From Janibacter sp. Soil728 (GTDB taxonomy: Bacteria > Actinomycetota > Actinomycetes > Actinomycetales > Dermatophilaceae): 64,000 nucleotides of DNA. Made by a program: the position numbers and the translations under genes. This document shows, piece after piece, positions 35,236 through 44,759 of this stretch. Positions within the stretch are counted from its first letter, which is position 1, and every line of letters starts with the position of its first letter. Under the pieces are notes generated by a model. That model was given only the letters and a program-made list of their open reading frames with translations, had not been told where the DNA came from and searched no databases. The stretch is taken from positions 196,225 through 260,224 of the forward strand of contig NZ_LMRZ01000003.1 in the NCBI RefSeq assembly GCF_001428305.1. The letters are read 5' to 3'.

Positions 35236-38200
35236 CTACTCCGGCGCGATGAGTTGCCAGAAAGGCACCTCACGGATGAAGCGAGTTGGCGACAGGTCGG
35301 ATCGATACAAGGACTCATGAACCTTCAGGCCACGGATACGTTCGGCCATATCAAAGTTTGCATCTTTAATACCCAGAGCTGACAGCTCCGTGTGAATAGC
35401 ATTTGGCACCTTGTGGATGAACCACGTCGAGAGCGTCTCTGCGTAGTTCGCCCCTTGGACCTTGAAGTGACTCAGGTACTGCGACGAAAGAATCGTTCCA
35501 ACGCCAAACTCACGCCCTTCTTTCAGGAGACTGTCCAACACGTCGAACTTGTATTTCATGATATTGGACGCCTCGTCAACCAAGAGGTACGACGAGATGT
35601 TTCTGACCGTAACTCCGTCATCCGTGTGACGCGGCGGGACCTTCTTCATCCGCTTCATCCGCTCATAGAACATGTCGAGGTAGAAGACGACGATTGCGTT
35701 CTTCGTATAGGAGTCTGCTCCGAGCGAGTTCAGATCAATAACGAGCACAGTGTCTCTCATCGCCTCGTCGAGGGAGATGACTTCGTCGCGGTCCTCGGTG
35801 AAGACTTCGCCCAGGACGAAAGCGTTTAGGATCGACGTCACAGAGTCTCCTGCCGCCTCTTCACGGTACGTCTCCAGAACCTCACCGAGCGTTGGCGCGG
35901 CACCGGAACGCTGCTCATACAAACCCATAATGACGGCAATTAGCGCATCACGCTGCACTGGACCGACGCCCTTGTAGATCCTCCCCAGCATGGTCGAGAA
36001 GGCCGCTGCGCGTCTGTATGCCGCCGCCTTTGTGTATGCCTCGTGGAGGTCTAGAACATTGAGTGGCATGCGAGACGGCTGCCAGACGGTCGCCCCAACA
36101 GAATCCACGAACTCCTTGTCTTGGAAGTCTCGCTTGTAATCGAAGACCAAACAATCCACCGGGTCCTGCTGGACTTCGCGTGAGACCTTGCGAAGGTTCA
36201 GCATGAGAGCCTTCAACAACTGGGTCTTCCCAGTGCCAAGGTCTCCGACAACACCCATGTTGAGCTGGGTGGTCTCGGAATTACCTGGCCAGTACTCACC
36301 CAACTGCCCTGCAAGGGAGCCAGGCAGCGACCCGACGGTGAAGCGGACTCCGTGGTTGATTGCCTCCGTCTCCCGCGACTCAGCACCCGTAGGCGGAGAT
36401 GCCACAGACGAGGTCTCATGAATAGGGCTGACGACCTCCGCCGCTCCGGTATCAACACCTGTGAATATCGCCGGCGGCACCGGCCGCGAGGACAGCGGTG
36501 GCGGTGGCGGTGGCGGTGGCGAAGAGGAAGAAGAAGAGGAAGAAGAGTCCGGCGAGTGGCTAACCGCCCCGCCTGGCTCCTCCTCCTGCCGCGTGCCAGC
36601 AGTGCGCCGGTACGTCAGGGGAAGCCCGGCCAAATCTGAACGCACGATCACCGGCGTATCGCGTACATCCGTCTCGAATCGCGCACCCAGCCCCGCCTCC
36701 TCGTCGAGCCTTGGCGACTCCGTCTCCGAGTTCGCCGCCTCGCGAGGCTTCCTGCTGCCCACATCGACCTCGCGGACCGGATGTGTAAGAGCCCACTCGA
36801 CAAGGCTCGCCCACTTTGCAAGCACCTGTGCCTCGCCGTCGAACGCGCCGGCCTGCTCCTCCAAGGCATAGCGCGGCCGAACAGCCATAGCCCCGTAGGC
36901 CGACATCACATCGTGTCCGTCGAGGGAGCCCTCGCGATAAGTCTCAATCTCGTCGCCTGCATCGACTTGATGCTTAAAGAAGAGGATGAGAGGTCGTCCA
37001 AGGGCGACTGTGCGATTGCCTTGAGCAAGCCCTTCGAGGGCATCTCGAACTGTGTCCGGTCCGGAGTCCTGATTGGGCGACAACCGCAGTCCAGCCTCGA
37101 AGAGCGTCGCCATCGCGGAATCCCAGAGCGCGGCATCATGGCTCAAATGGTTCGAACGCAGTCGCTTCCTCTCCATCTGCATCTTCTTGAGAAGGCTGAC
37201 TGTGGCGTCAAGTTGCTCGAGCGGTTCGGCGAACTCCGGCCCCGGGCCGGGCAGACTCCCGCCCTCGCCACCGGCGCCATAGAACTTGATCTCGACGGGG
37301 GCCAAAGTGACCTCCTCGCCGACGACTCGCACAATCAGGAGGTCTGCGCGCCGTCGCGTCTCGGAAACACCACTATCTGGCGCCAGCGCATCGAGGAAGG
37401 TCTGGCAGGAGTCCAAAGGCAGTACGGCCTGGACGCTGCCACTCGGCACCGGCATATCTCCGATGAGACGAAGAGCAAGGTAAAAGCCCAGCGCCCCGCT
37501 CGCATGCTGACCGCCCATCGATAGTAGCGACGATAGCCCAATGCCTCGCGTACCCAGTGTCCGGAAGATGTCATCCACCAGAGCAGGGACGGCAGTTGCG
37601 TTCGAATCGCTGACGATGCCTCGTACTTGTGAACTGACCTGCTCCACCAAGGACCCAGCGACGCGAGCGATCGTTACATAAGGACGGCGACTGAGTGGTG
37701 ATTGGTCCTTCGTCGGGCGGAGAAAGGGGGGACGCCACTCCCAAAGCATCCGATCCGTCGCGTTCCCACCGTGGTTGGCGATCATATGCGCGAGCGCCGT
37801 GGGTGAAAGGAAGGACTCTCCTGAAATGGTCCAGTCCGAAGCATCGTTGAGCAGTGCAGAAACAGCGGTCTGCAGCCGGATCCTCGGCGCGAAGTCGGGC
37901 CCTTCCACCGCCCTGAGTGCACGGGTGAACGCATGGGGGCCCGCAGGCACCCCTGGCTCGAGGGTCGTCGAGGTCGAGTTTTCTGAAACGCTAGCCGTCT
38001 CATACCGACGCACGCTGGCCTGGGCCAGCACGCCGCCGTCTCTACCAGGCTTAGGAATGTACCCAATCTGCACCCCGCTGTCTTGGAGCAGACGCAGATT
38101 GCTTCGTGGACGGGAGCCCGGCGTTGTCGCATGAAGTGAAGCCGGATAACGGCTCCAGCTCACCGACGTCGTCAAATCGTCCTTGAACAGTCCGGACAGC

Positions 38201-40944
38201 AGGTCACGCGGCAAATCGCCTTCCCGCGTCAATTGATCCAGAACCCTGACTCCGAGGAGGGGCTGTTCCCGCTTTGACCACTCACCAACAGCACGGATGA
38301 CACTGGAATCAATCTCCGTCAAGCGTGGGCCCGGAGCCGAGCTCGCGAGGTCGACAGTGACACTGGGCAAGTGTTGGTTCGCGCGGATGAAGTCGCGCAT
38401 CGCCGCATCTGCTGCCGTGCCGGTGAGCCCACTCGGCGCGCTGCCCGGCATCGCATAACCTGCCGCTCGAGACGGGGCCCTCAAGTGCAGGGTCTTGCCC
38501 GTGGCAAGCAGCACCAGCATCGACCACCCCACGAAGAGCTGGTCTGTGCCGGAATCAATCGGCACAGCCACCATACGATCGATGCCTGCGCGGCCAGGGC
38601 CGACCATCGGGAACCGCCAGCCTTCGACCACGCCAGCCAGATCCCGCGCACGTTCCGCCCCCCACAGGACTTCCTCCGTCTGAGCCAGCCATGCCATGCG
38701 GAGCGGATGCCAAGGGGACAGAAGCACTGCTGTGCATTCGACACCTCCCGTCACTTCACCCCACACAGAGGCCGAGAACGGAAATGCAGCGCGGAATCTC
38801 ACCATCTCGTCGAGCTCCGCGCATGCGTCAAGGAGGTCGGCGTAGCGCTCAAGGAGTCGGTCAATAGATCCGTCCTGAACCAGATGACGCAAGGATCGCT
38901 TAGATGGCCAGACCCCACTGCGGCCAAGTTCCGTACAGTCTGTCCGTGTCACACACTCTCGCCATTGGGCAACGAAGGCGTCGTGAGCCTGACGCGCGGG
39001 AGAGTCGAATGAGACGTCGGCATCGAGGGCGACTCCTTGATCCCAATAGTTAACCGTCTCGCTCGCCATCTGAAGGCCCCGATGGCTGATGTTTACGTCC
39101 GGAATAGCAGCGGTGCGATCTTCTGGGAGCACCACGTGCCCCAAACAACTGGTGAAGTCGTCATCTTCAACGCGCGCAGCGTAGAGGCTTTCGAGTTGCC
39201 CGCGCAGAGAGTTCAGGACGTCCGCGTCGGGGTCTTCTGGGTTGACAGGGGTCTTGTAAATCGCGGCTACAAGCAAGGAATGTGGAGCCTCGGACGCGCC
39301 TCCAGCTGCCAAGGACCACTCACGCGACCCAACCTTGAGAGAGCCACCTGCATTAGGCAGGAGATCTCCTACGTACCACCCGGACCGGTCATCCATCGGC
39401 TCGAGGGAGAACCCTGACGACGCAGGCACGCCATCATGAGCCCAGACAACCACGCGGTAGTGCTTGTCCGGTTTCAGCTCGACGCCGAAAGCGTCCTCAT
39501 CATCTGACCTAGATGCTGGCCCCTCGTACCGAGGCAAGCGAAGGCCCGTCCGCTTTCCGGAGTTCCACTCGATGGCGACGACGCCTTCATCGACGGGCGG
39601 CACAACGTGCACCGCAACACTGCCGGACCCGAGATACCCGAAGAGGGGATCCATGGAGTCCACCTCGAGAGAGAGCCCTACCTTCTTGAGGCTAAACGTC
39701 TTGGCTGGCCGCACCCTGAGCACCACATCAAACATCAGCTCCTGACCAGATATCCTGAGAGACCGCACGGTTTCTACCTGTGCAGCCGCCGAAGCCTTCA
39801 CTCTGACTGACGTTGCACGCATGAGATCTTCAGGAGGACGGGAGTGCAGCGGAGCGACGATCGTGACCTGTTCCGTCTGCAGACGGCCGTCAGGCATCTC
39901 CGTCGAGGCAACCAAAGAAACCGTAGGCTGCGTCTGGCTTGCGGAAAGCAACGCAGCGCTTGAGTCGAGCACGTAGAGCGCCTTGGCGGGTGGCGCGCCT
40001 CGAAGGAAGGAGTCCTCAGATATCTCACTGAAGGCCCTAAGCCGTTCGCCGTCTTTCGTCACAGTGGCCTGGAGACCGAGGAGTCCACTGCCGGAGCCAA
40101 CCACCTCGTCATCCAGTCCGTCCCAACCCGCCTGACGGCACGCATCGAGAGCGCTTGCCTCGACACCACCTGTCAAGACCATTTCGCGGGTATAGAGATC
40201 AATTGCCTCCTCCGAACTCCAGATTTCCTGCAAACTCAGCACGAAGTCGGATGCCTTGTGGCGCTTTTTCCACGCGACCATGTCGGCTGGCCGGGGTAGG
40301 CCGAAGGCTGCCCACACATACTCAGTCAGGGCTTCTGCGAAGGTCGAGATGTGCGGCACAGTGTGCGCACTAGCGACAGCTTCGATGAGCGCATCTGCTC
40401 CCCTATCGACAGCCAGGAACCATTTGGCGTTCCACCCAGCGCCACCGTCTTGTTCCACCACCAGAATGTCAGCAACTGCACGCAGGCAGCGCGCCAACTG
40501 TTCAGAGAGTTCGTCCACGGGAAGCTCGCGGACGTCCACACGTGATGCCTCTGCGATGAGGACAAGGAGTTCCCGCGCCAAGGCGGTCACGTCAAACGAC
40601 TGCAACGCCGTCTCCGGGAAGCCAGGGCCGACGAGCTCACGAAAGGCACCGTCGAACGACGCCAAGTCCACGCTTGTAGCCGAAACCACAGCCAATCGAT
40701 CCCCTTGCCGGTACCGAATGGATTCCGAGCGAGATACAACGGGAAGGTTCCGCTGCGACTCCCCCTCACCTACGAGTATCGCGAAAGGGGTCTGGCTCGG
40801 CCTACGTAGATTTGCCTCGCGTACGGCGGCAGCACCGACGGATGGGGCAGCGTCCGAAGGCAAGTAGATGGCGTTGAGGCCAGAGAGCCCTGACGCCAGC
40901 CTTCCGATGGAACGTCCAGTCAGGCTATCCGTTGCTCTCTGCAT
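35236..40944 (-). CDS. DptH-like giant protein: PD-(D/E)xK-like region plus C-terminal HerA/FtsK-type ATPase
   Basis: A 1902-aa protein, last gene of the operon. Residues ~1-1150 match no family I can name. Around 1202-1221 ADLLIVRVV...LAPVEIKFYG has the spacing of a PD-(D/E)xK nuclease core (D, then E-x-K). Residues ~1465-1490 are a poly-Ser/poly-Pro linker. From ~1562 a HerA/FtsK-superfamily ATPase follows: Walker A GDLGTGKT at 1567-1574, LVFDYKRDF after it, Walker B YLLVDEAS near 1790, and an arginine-rich EGREFGVGTILSSQ sensor segment. Size, nuclease-ATPase order and the final PFWQLI recall DptH of phosphorothioate-dependent restriction; this homology is my reading, untested. Its ATG overlaps the previous stop by one base (TGATG). 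Predicted role: DNA translocation and cleavage. Confidence 0.7.
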   Translation of the reverse strand: MQRATDSLTGRSIGRLASGLSGLNAIYLPSDAAPSVGAAAVREANLRRPSQTPFAILVGEGESQRNLPVVSRSESIRYRQGDRLAVVSATSVDLASFDGAFRELVGPGFPETALQSFDVTALARELLVLIAEASRVDVRELPVDELSEQLARCLRAVADILVVEQDGGAGWNAKWFLAVDRGADALIEAVASAHTVPHISTFAEALTEYVWAAFGLPRPADMVAWKKRHKASDFVLSLQEIWSSEEAIDLYTREMVLTGGVEASALDACRQAGWDGLDDEVVGSGSGLLGLQATVTKDGERLRAFSEISEDSFLRGAPPAKALYVLDSSAALLSASQTQPTVSLVASTEMPDGRLQTEQVTIVAPLHSRPPEDLMRATSVRVKASAAAQVETVRSLRISGQELMFDVVLRVRPAKTFSLKKVGLSLEVDSMDPLFGYLGSGSVAVHVVPPVDEGVVAIEWNSGKRTGLRLPRYEGPASRSDDEDAFGVELKPDKHYRVVVWAHDGVPASSGFSLEPMDDRSGWYVGDLLPNAGGSLKVGSREWSLAAGGASEAPHSLLVAAIYKTPVNPEDPDADVLNSLRGQLESLYAARVEDDDFTSCLGHVVLPEDRTAAIPDVNISHRGLQMASETVNYWDQGVALDADVSFDSPARQAHDAFVAQWRECVTRTDCTELGRSGVWPSKRSLRHLVQDGSIDRLLERYADLLDACAELDEMVRFRAAFPFSASVWGEVTGGVECTAVLLSPWHPLRMAWLAQTEEVLWGAERARDLAGVVEGWRFPMVGPGRAGIDRMVAVPIDSGTDQLFVGWSMLVLLATGKTLHLRAPSRAAGYAMPGSAPSGLTGTAADAAMRDFIRANQHLPSVTVDLASSAPGPRLTEIDSSVIRAVGEWSKREQPLLGVRVLDQLTREGDLPRDLLSGLFKDDLTTSVSWSRYPASLHATTPGSRPRSNLRLLQDSGVQIGYIPKPGRDGGVLAQASVRRYETASVSENSTSTTLEPGVPAGPHAFTRALRAVEGPDFAPRIRLQTAVSALLNDASDWTISGESFLSPTALAHMIANHGGNATDRMLWEWRPPFLRPTKDQSPLSRRPYVTIARVAGSLVEQVSSQVRGIVSDSNATAVPALVDDIFRTLGTRGIGLSSLLSMGGQHASGALGFYLALRLIGDMPVPSGSVQAVLPLDSCQTFLDALAPDSGVSETRRRADLLIVRVVGEEVTLAPVEIKFYGAGGEGGSLPGPGPEFAEPLEQLDATVSLLKKMQMERKRLRSNHLSHDAALWDSAMATLFEAGLRLSPNQDSGPDTVRDALEGLAQGNRTVALGRPLILFFKHQVDAGDEIETYREGSLDGHDVMSAYGAMAVRPRYALEEQAGAFDGEAQVLAKWASLVEWALTHPVREVDVGSRKPREAANSETESPRLDEEAGLGARFETDVRDTPVIVRSDLAGLPLTYRRTAGTRQEEEPGGAVSHSPDSSSSSSSSSPPPPPPPPLSSRPVPPAIFTGVDTGAAEVVSPIHETSSVASPPTGAESRETEAINHGVRFTVGSLPGSLAGQLGEYWPGNSETTQLNMGVVGDLGTGKTQLLKALMLNLRKVSREVQQDPVDCLVFDYKRDFQDKEFVDSVGATVWQPSRMPLNVLDLHEAYTKAAAYRRAAAFSTMLGRIYKGVGPVQRDALIAVIMGLYEQRSGAAPTLGEVLETYREEAAGDSVTSILNAFVLGEVFTEDRDEVISLDEAMRDTVLVIDLNSLGADSYTKNAIVVFYLDMFYERMKRMKKVPPRHTDDGVTVRNISSYLLVDEASNIMKYKFDVLDSLLKEGREFGVGTILSSQYLSHFKVQGANYAETLSTWFIHKVPNAIHTELSALGIKDANFDMAERIRGLKVHESLYRSDLSPTRFIREVPFWQLIAPE

Positions 40945-42344
40945 CAGTACGCGCTCCTCACTCGAACTCCACGGTCAGCGTCTGCGCTTCCCTGAGCCAG
41001 ACCAGCGGCCTCAAGCGCTTTGACAAGCTCAAGCAATTCCGGGCGCAAACCAAGTTGGCCAAGAGTGGCTAGTACCTGTCCAAGATTCGTTTCCCCGCTT
41101 GGTTCATCACAGGCAAGGCTCGCGATAACAGCGATCCACTCTGTACCGGGTTGAATCACCGAGTAGCGGTTCCCGTGTTTCCGCAAAAGGCCGTAGTAGT
41201 CAACCTCGGTAGACGAGTCACGCTGCTGGAGGGAGTACAAAATGGTCTCATACATGTTTTTGCACGAACCCGGCCAAGACCTGCCGCTCAGCGCGTCCCG
41301 AACTGCTTGCTTCAGCTCGGGGTCTCGCCGCGCCTGCTGAAGAGCGTCCTGCAAGGTGACGTCAGAGCCGCTTCCAAAGTAGTCCTGAAGGGCAGCCCGC
41401 GTCAGCACCCCACCCCCTACCATACGGCGCATTTGAGGCTTGTTGTTTCGTGAACTCACGGGGAGTCTTGCACCCGGCCATTGCAGGAGGGGCGCAGAAG
41501 AATCGAGCATGCTGAGCGGCACGTCATCGCCAGATAGGATGCTCCTTCCAACCGCCTCAAACCAGCGGCTTTCAAAGAGAAATCCGAACGCAATTCCCAT
41601 CCTGAGGACTGTGGTGCACCAGTCGGTCCAGACCCGTGGCGGAAGTGCTTCGACCCACTCAGGACTCGTCAATTTGACCCACTGGTCGTGGAGCCATCCG
41701 TATGGAGTCTCTCGCAACTGACCCCGCCAGGGTGCAAGTGACGACTCGTCGAGAGATACCCGATCCGTGCCCGTAGACTTGAGGCCGAGCCCGCTGGCCA
41801 TTGCTGTGTCTGTTGCCCTGAGGACCGGGTCGTCAACCATCCGCAGATCTGCTGCCAGCACCCACCGGCTAGCCATCGAAATTCTAGGCCCCCCGGGCCG
41901 TGACTCGGATTCGCCCAAGGCAAACATCGTCTCGAGGACGCCCGCCATGTCCGGCGGATTCTTGGCGCCGAGAACTCCTCGGAGACTCTGCGCAAGGGCC
42001 AGATGTGTGGTCATAGGGCTGACCGGAACCGTCTTGGCCTTCGCCGACCTCACGCCGGTGATGCCGCTAACCACCGCCCGCACAAGGACTTCGTCGGATG
42101 CCTCGGTCTGCATGCCATAGCTGCGCAAAACTTTGGCGAACGCTATTTGCTTTTCGCTGGTATTAGGTGCCGATATAACGACACCCTCCTTGTCGGACTC
42201 GCCTAGAAAGCGACTGGCATGGACATTATCGTCACCATAAGCCCACCGTCCACTTCCCCAGACCAGCGCAGATACGAGAACCTCGGCAGCCGGAACATAT
42301 TGCGGGCGGTTGAGTGGGAAAAAGAGAGGTGCCTCTTGGTTCAT
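40944..42344 (-). CDS. Orphan protein of the methyltransferase/ATPase operon (DptG position)
   Basis: A 466-aa soluble protein with no motif I recognise. The N-terminus PLFFPLNRPQYVPAAEVLVSAL and the middle YGWLHDQWVKLTSPEWVEALPPRVWTDW are rich in Trp and aromatic residues. The C-terminal ~90 residues (YYGLLRKHGNRYSVIQPGTEWIAVIASLAC, then LGQVLATLGQLGLRPELLELVKALEAAGL) look like a winged-helix-type unit. It overlaps the upstream gene by ATGA and the downstream gene by TGATG, so all three are produced in fixed ratio. By order and size it corresponds to DptG of DptFGH modules, where DptG bridges the two ATPases; sequence homology is unproven. Confidence 0.65.
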   Translation of the reverse strand: MNQEAPLFFPLNRPQYVPAAEVLVSALVWGSGRWAYGDDNVHASRFLGESDKEGVVISAPNTSEKQIAFAKVLRSYGMQTEASDEVLVRAVVSGITGVRSAKAKTVPVSPMTTHLALAQSLRGVLGAKNPPDMAGVLETMFALGESESRPGGPRISMASRWVLAADLRMVDDPVLRATDTAMASGLGLKSTGTDRVSLDESSLAPWRGQLRETPYGWLHDQWVKLTSPEWVEALPPRVWTDWCTTVLRMGIAFGFLFESRWFEAVGRSILSGDDVPLSMLDSSAPLLQWPGARLPVSSRNNKPQMRRMVGGGVLTRAALQDYFGSGSDVTLQDALQQARRDPELKQAVRDALSGRSWPGSCKNMYETILYSLQQRDSSTEVDYYGLLRKHGNRYSVIQPGTEWIAVIASLACDEPSGETNLGQVLATLGQLGLRPELLELVKALEAAGLAQGSADADRGVRVRSAY

Positions 42345-44749
42345 GCCTGCTCCTTCATGCTGAGGGCGATGTCGCTGGCAGACGTTGCGATACGCAGATC
42401 CTTGGCACCCCTATTCTTTGGGATGAGCCTCAGGGACCTGAACCTTTCCAGCCGTGGGGCCGTCGAGTCCGTCGCGTCAGTCATTCCCGCCCAACCTCCA
42501 TGCGACGCCAATGCCTCCCGAATCAACTGAAGATCAAGCACCACCGCCCCCAGTCGATTATTCCCCTCAGTCAGGTAGAGGAGCAGCTTTTCGCCATCGG
42601 CGTGTGTCCGGAATTTGACGTCCTCAACGACCACGCTCAAGGTCGGAGAGGAAGTGCGCCCCCTCAAAGGCTCTGTACGGCTCGCGAAAAGAGGGATCAG
42701 AGACTTGCTCTGTGAATCATCCGGTTCCCGACGTGGGCTAACCAGCGTAGTCAGCGCAGTCTCCAGCTCAGGCGGAAGTGCCGGTGCCAGTGCGCGCGCC
42801 TGAGTCCAGGTATGGATCTCCGAGCCAAAGGCGGGGTATCCGTGAGCGAGAGCCATCATTCGGGTCAAGTACCTGCCATACCACGACGTGGCCTGCGCCC
42901 TCTGCTTGGCGTCGGATTCTTCGTTGATCCACCGGACGTACGATGCGTCCAGCAACTGATCGAACGGCGTCACCATGTCGTCAAGTGCTCGCGTAGGGGC
43001 AGAGGCAATGAGCCGTTCAAGCGGCGATGCGCCCAACTCTGCTCCTGCGAATGCCTCCATAACCGGTGTCGCCCAGCCAGAGTCATCCGTTTCAGGCGCC
43101 CCCGGAACCATGTCACGAGCCGGGTCCACTGCGGTCGTCGCCCGCAAGATTGGATGCCTCCCAACCCTGTCTTCAGCGAAGAGCGCCTCATGCAGACGGA
43201 CGGCAGCCAACTGCCTCATGTGATCAAAGCTGGGGACCCCGCCTTCGGACAACTTTGCAGCTTGCTCGTCATACCAATGACACAACTGGGACTTCGCCAA
43301 GGTTTCTGGGAGTGGTCCCGCGATCACACGAGCCATTGCGCCCCAGATCTCTCTGTATGAAAGCAACTGGGAGGAAGCAATCTCTGACGCGCGCAGCACC
43401 GACAAGAGTCCGTTCCGTACCCTCGACGAAGCGAGGGAATCGAGGTTCGCTGCGATCGGATCCCAGACACCCGTCGATTCCCATTTGAGTTCCCCCGCGA
43501 CTCTGGACGCCAGAAGGCCAGCTGGCGTCGCTGTTCGGTCATGGCTGGGCGAGAAGACTGCGACCTCGTAGTCGGATGCGGACACCACCTCTTCGGAGAG
43601 GTGGGACTCGGGACGCTCCTCCAGCAGGGAGCATACGTCAACGAAGACAGCCAGAACATCGATATCAGGCATGTCGGATCCACCCACCGCTAGCCCCTGA
43701 CGAACAAAGTTTCGAGGAGTCCCAATAGCGCTCACTCTCGGCCCGGTCGGGGACTCGCGAGCAACTGGCTCCGTGGGCGCGTCCGTGCGCCTCAACCAGG
43801 TCGTGATTGCGCTGCCCAGAGAGTCCTGCGGTTCCTCGGGGGCCTCGTCTACCAAGACCCCCCGGTTGACGCAAGCGACAACAAAATCCTCCGTGCTCGC
43901 GTCCAACTCCGTAGCAATGGTCATCGGCGACGCCCAATCCTCTGGGGGTATGGTCGCGTCATTGATGACGCGCAGAGAACCTCCCGGCGCTCGGTAGGTA
44001 TACGAGCGATGCGCCAGACCGTCGTCGCGCCCGGACACTGGTTCGAGGCCAGCAGTCAACGATGCCGCGACGTGGGACTTGCCGCCGCCTGGACCACCAA
44101 CGAGGAAGAGGATCCTCCGCGCACCTGCCCCTTCCAACAATGCGGTGCGCATCCATTCGACACCAGCATCCACCGCTGCCGGCGACGGAGCACGCAGAGC
44201 AGTTCGGCGCTTGCCGGGTAGCGCTGCGACGTCGGCGCCCCCAGTGGCAAAGTCCCAAAGGGTTGATACGCCGAACAGTTCCGTCGCGTCGGCCACCTCG
44301 TCACCACTGGGCTGGACCGGTGTTGACGCGGCGCTTGGCTCGGCCGACAGAGCTGCTTCGCTCGAGATGATCCCGTTGTCAGCAGCCCGGTCGTCCACGA
44401 TCGTCCCTCTGATACCTCCGGAGACCTGATGTATTGCCTCGGCACCCCGGAGGTACATGGCAGCAACAGGCCGCACCTCCAATTCTCGCCTAACGACCTC
44501 AGTCAAAGAGGCCTGAAAATTGTGGGCTGGGGCCAGACCCAACGGAAAGCCATAGCCCAGCGATACCAGCACGCCCGAAACATTCAGCATCTTGAACTCG
44601 ACGCTCTTGGGCACGCGTCCGATGCGCTCTGAAACGTGACGGTATACATGAGTCTTGACGACCGGCTTCCCGGCGGCTAGGGACTCGACCAACTCCATGT
44701 AAGCCGCAACGAGTACAGAGTTCTCATCATTAGTCCACGCATCCGCCAT
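42341..44749 (-). CDS. P-loop ATPase with restriction-associated N-terminal domain (DptF position)
   Basis: An 802-aa protein. Residues ~1-90 fit a domain I know from the N-termini of several restriction-type proteins: VLVAAYMEL, then KSVEFKMLNVSGVL and PAHNFQASLTEVV. A variable linker follows to ~190. The P-loop reads FLVGGPGGGKSHVAASL with Walker A at about 218-225; INDATIP near 263 is a candidate Walker B segment, and VACVNRGVLVDE follows at ~291. The rest is helical without known motifs. It starts 10 bases after the methyltransferase stop and its own stop overlaps the next start (ATGA). Proposed role: nucleotide-dependent switch or target sensing in a restriction complex with the next two proteins. 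Confidence 0.68.
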   Translation of the reverse strand: MADAWTNDENSVLVAAYMELVESLAAGKPVVKTHVYRHVSERIGRVPKSVEFKMLNVSGVLVSLGYGFPLGLAPAHNFQASLTEVVRRELEVRPVAAMYLRGAEAIHQVSGGIRGTIVDDRAADNGIISSEAALSAEPSAASTPVQPSGDEVADATELFGVSTLWDFATGGADVAALPGKRRTALRAPSPAAVDAGVEWMRTALLEGAGARRILFLVGGPGGGKSHVAASLTAGLEPVSGRDDGLAHRSYTYRAPGGSLRVINDATIPPEDWASPMTIATELDASTEDFVVACVNRGVLVDEAPEEPQDSLGSAITTWLRRTDAPTEPVARESPTGPRVSAIGTPRNFVRQGLAVGGSDMPDIDVLAVFVDVCSLLEERPESHLSEEVVSASDYEVAVFSPSHDRTATPAGLLASRVAGELKWESTGVWDPIAANLDSLASSRVRNGLLSVLRASEIASSQLLSYREIWGAMARVIAGPLPETLAKSQLCHWYDEQAAKLSEGGVPSFDHMRQLAAVRLHEALFAEDRVGRHPILRATTAVDPARDMVPGAPETDDSGWATPVMEAFAGAELGASPLERLIASAPTRALDDMVTPFDQLLDASYVRWINEESDAKQRAQATSWYGRYLTRMMALAHGYPAFGSEIHTWTQARALAPALPPELETALTTLVSPRREPDDSQSKSLIPLFASRTEPLRGRTSSPTLSVVVEDVKFRTHADGEKLLLYLTEGNNRLGAVVLDLQLIREALASHGGWAGMTDATDSTAPRLERFRSLRLIPKNRGAKDLRIATSASDIALSMKEQA

Positions 44750-44759
44750 GAATCGGACC

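Noticed and set aside
35236-44749. A complete Dnd phosphorothioate system
   Set aside because: No DndA cysteine desulfurase, DndC, DndD, DndE or DndB was found within the window; only the restriction-like trio is present, so the label Dnd was not used.
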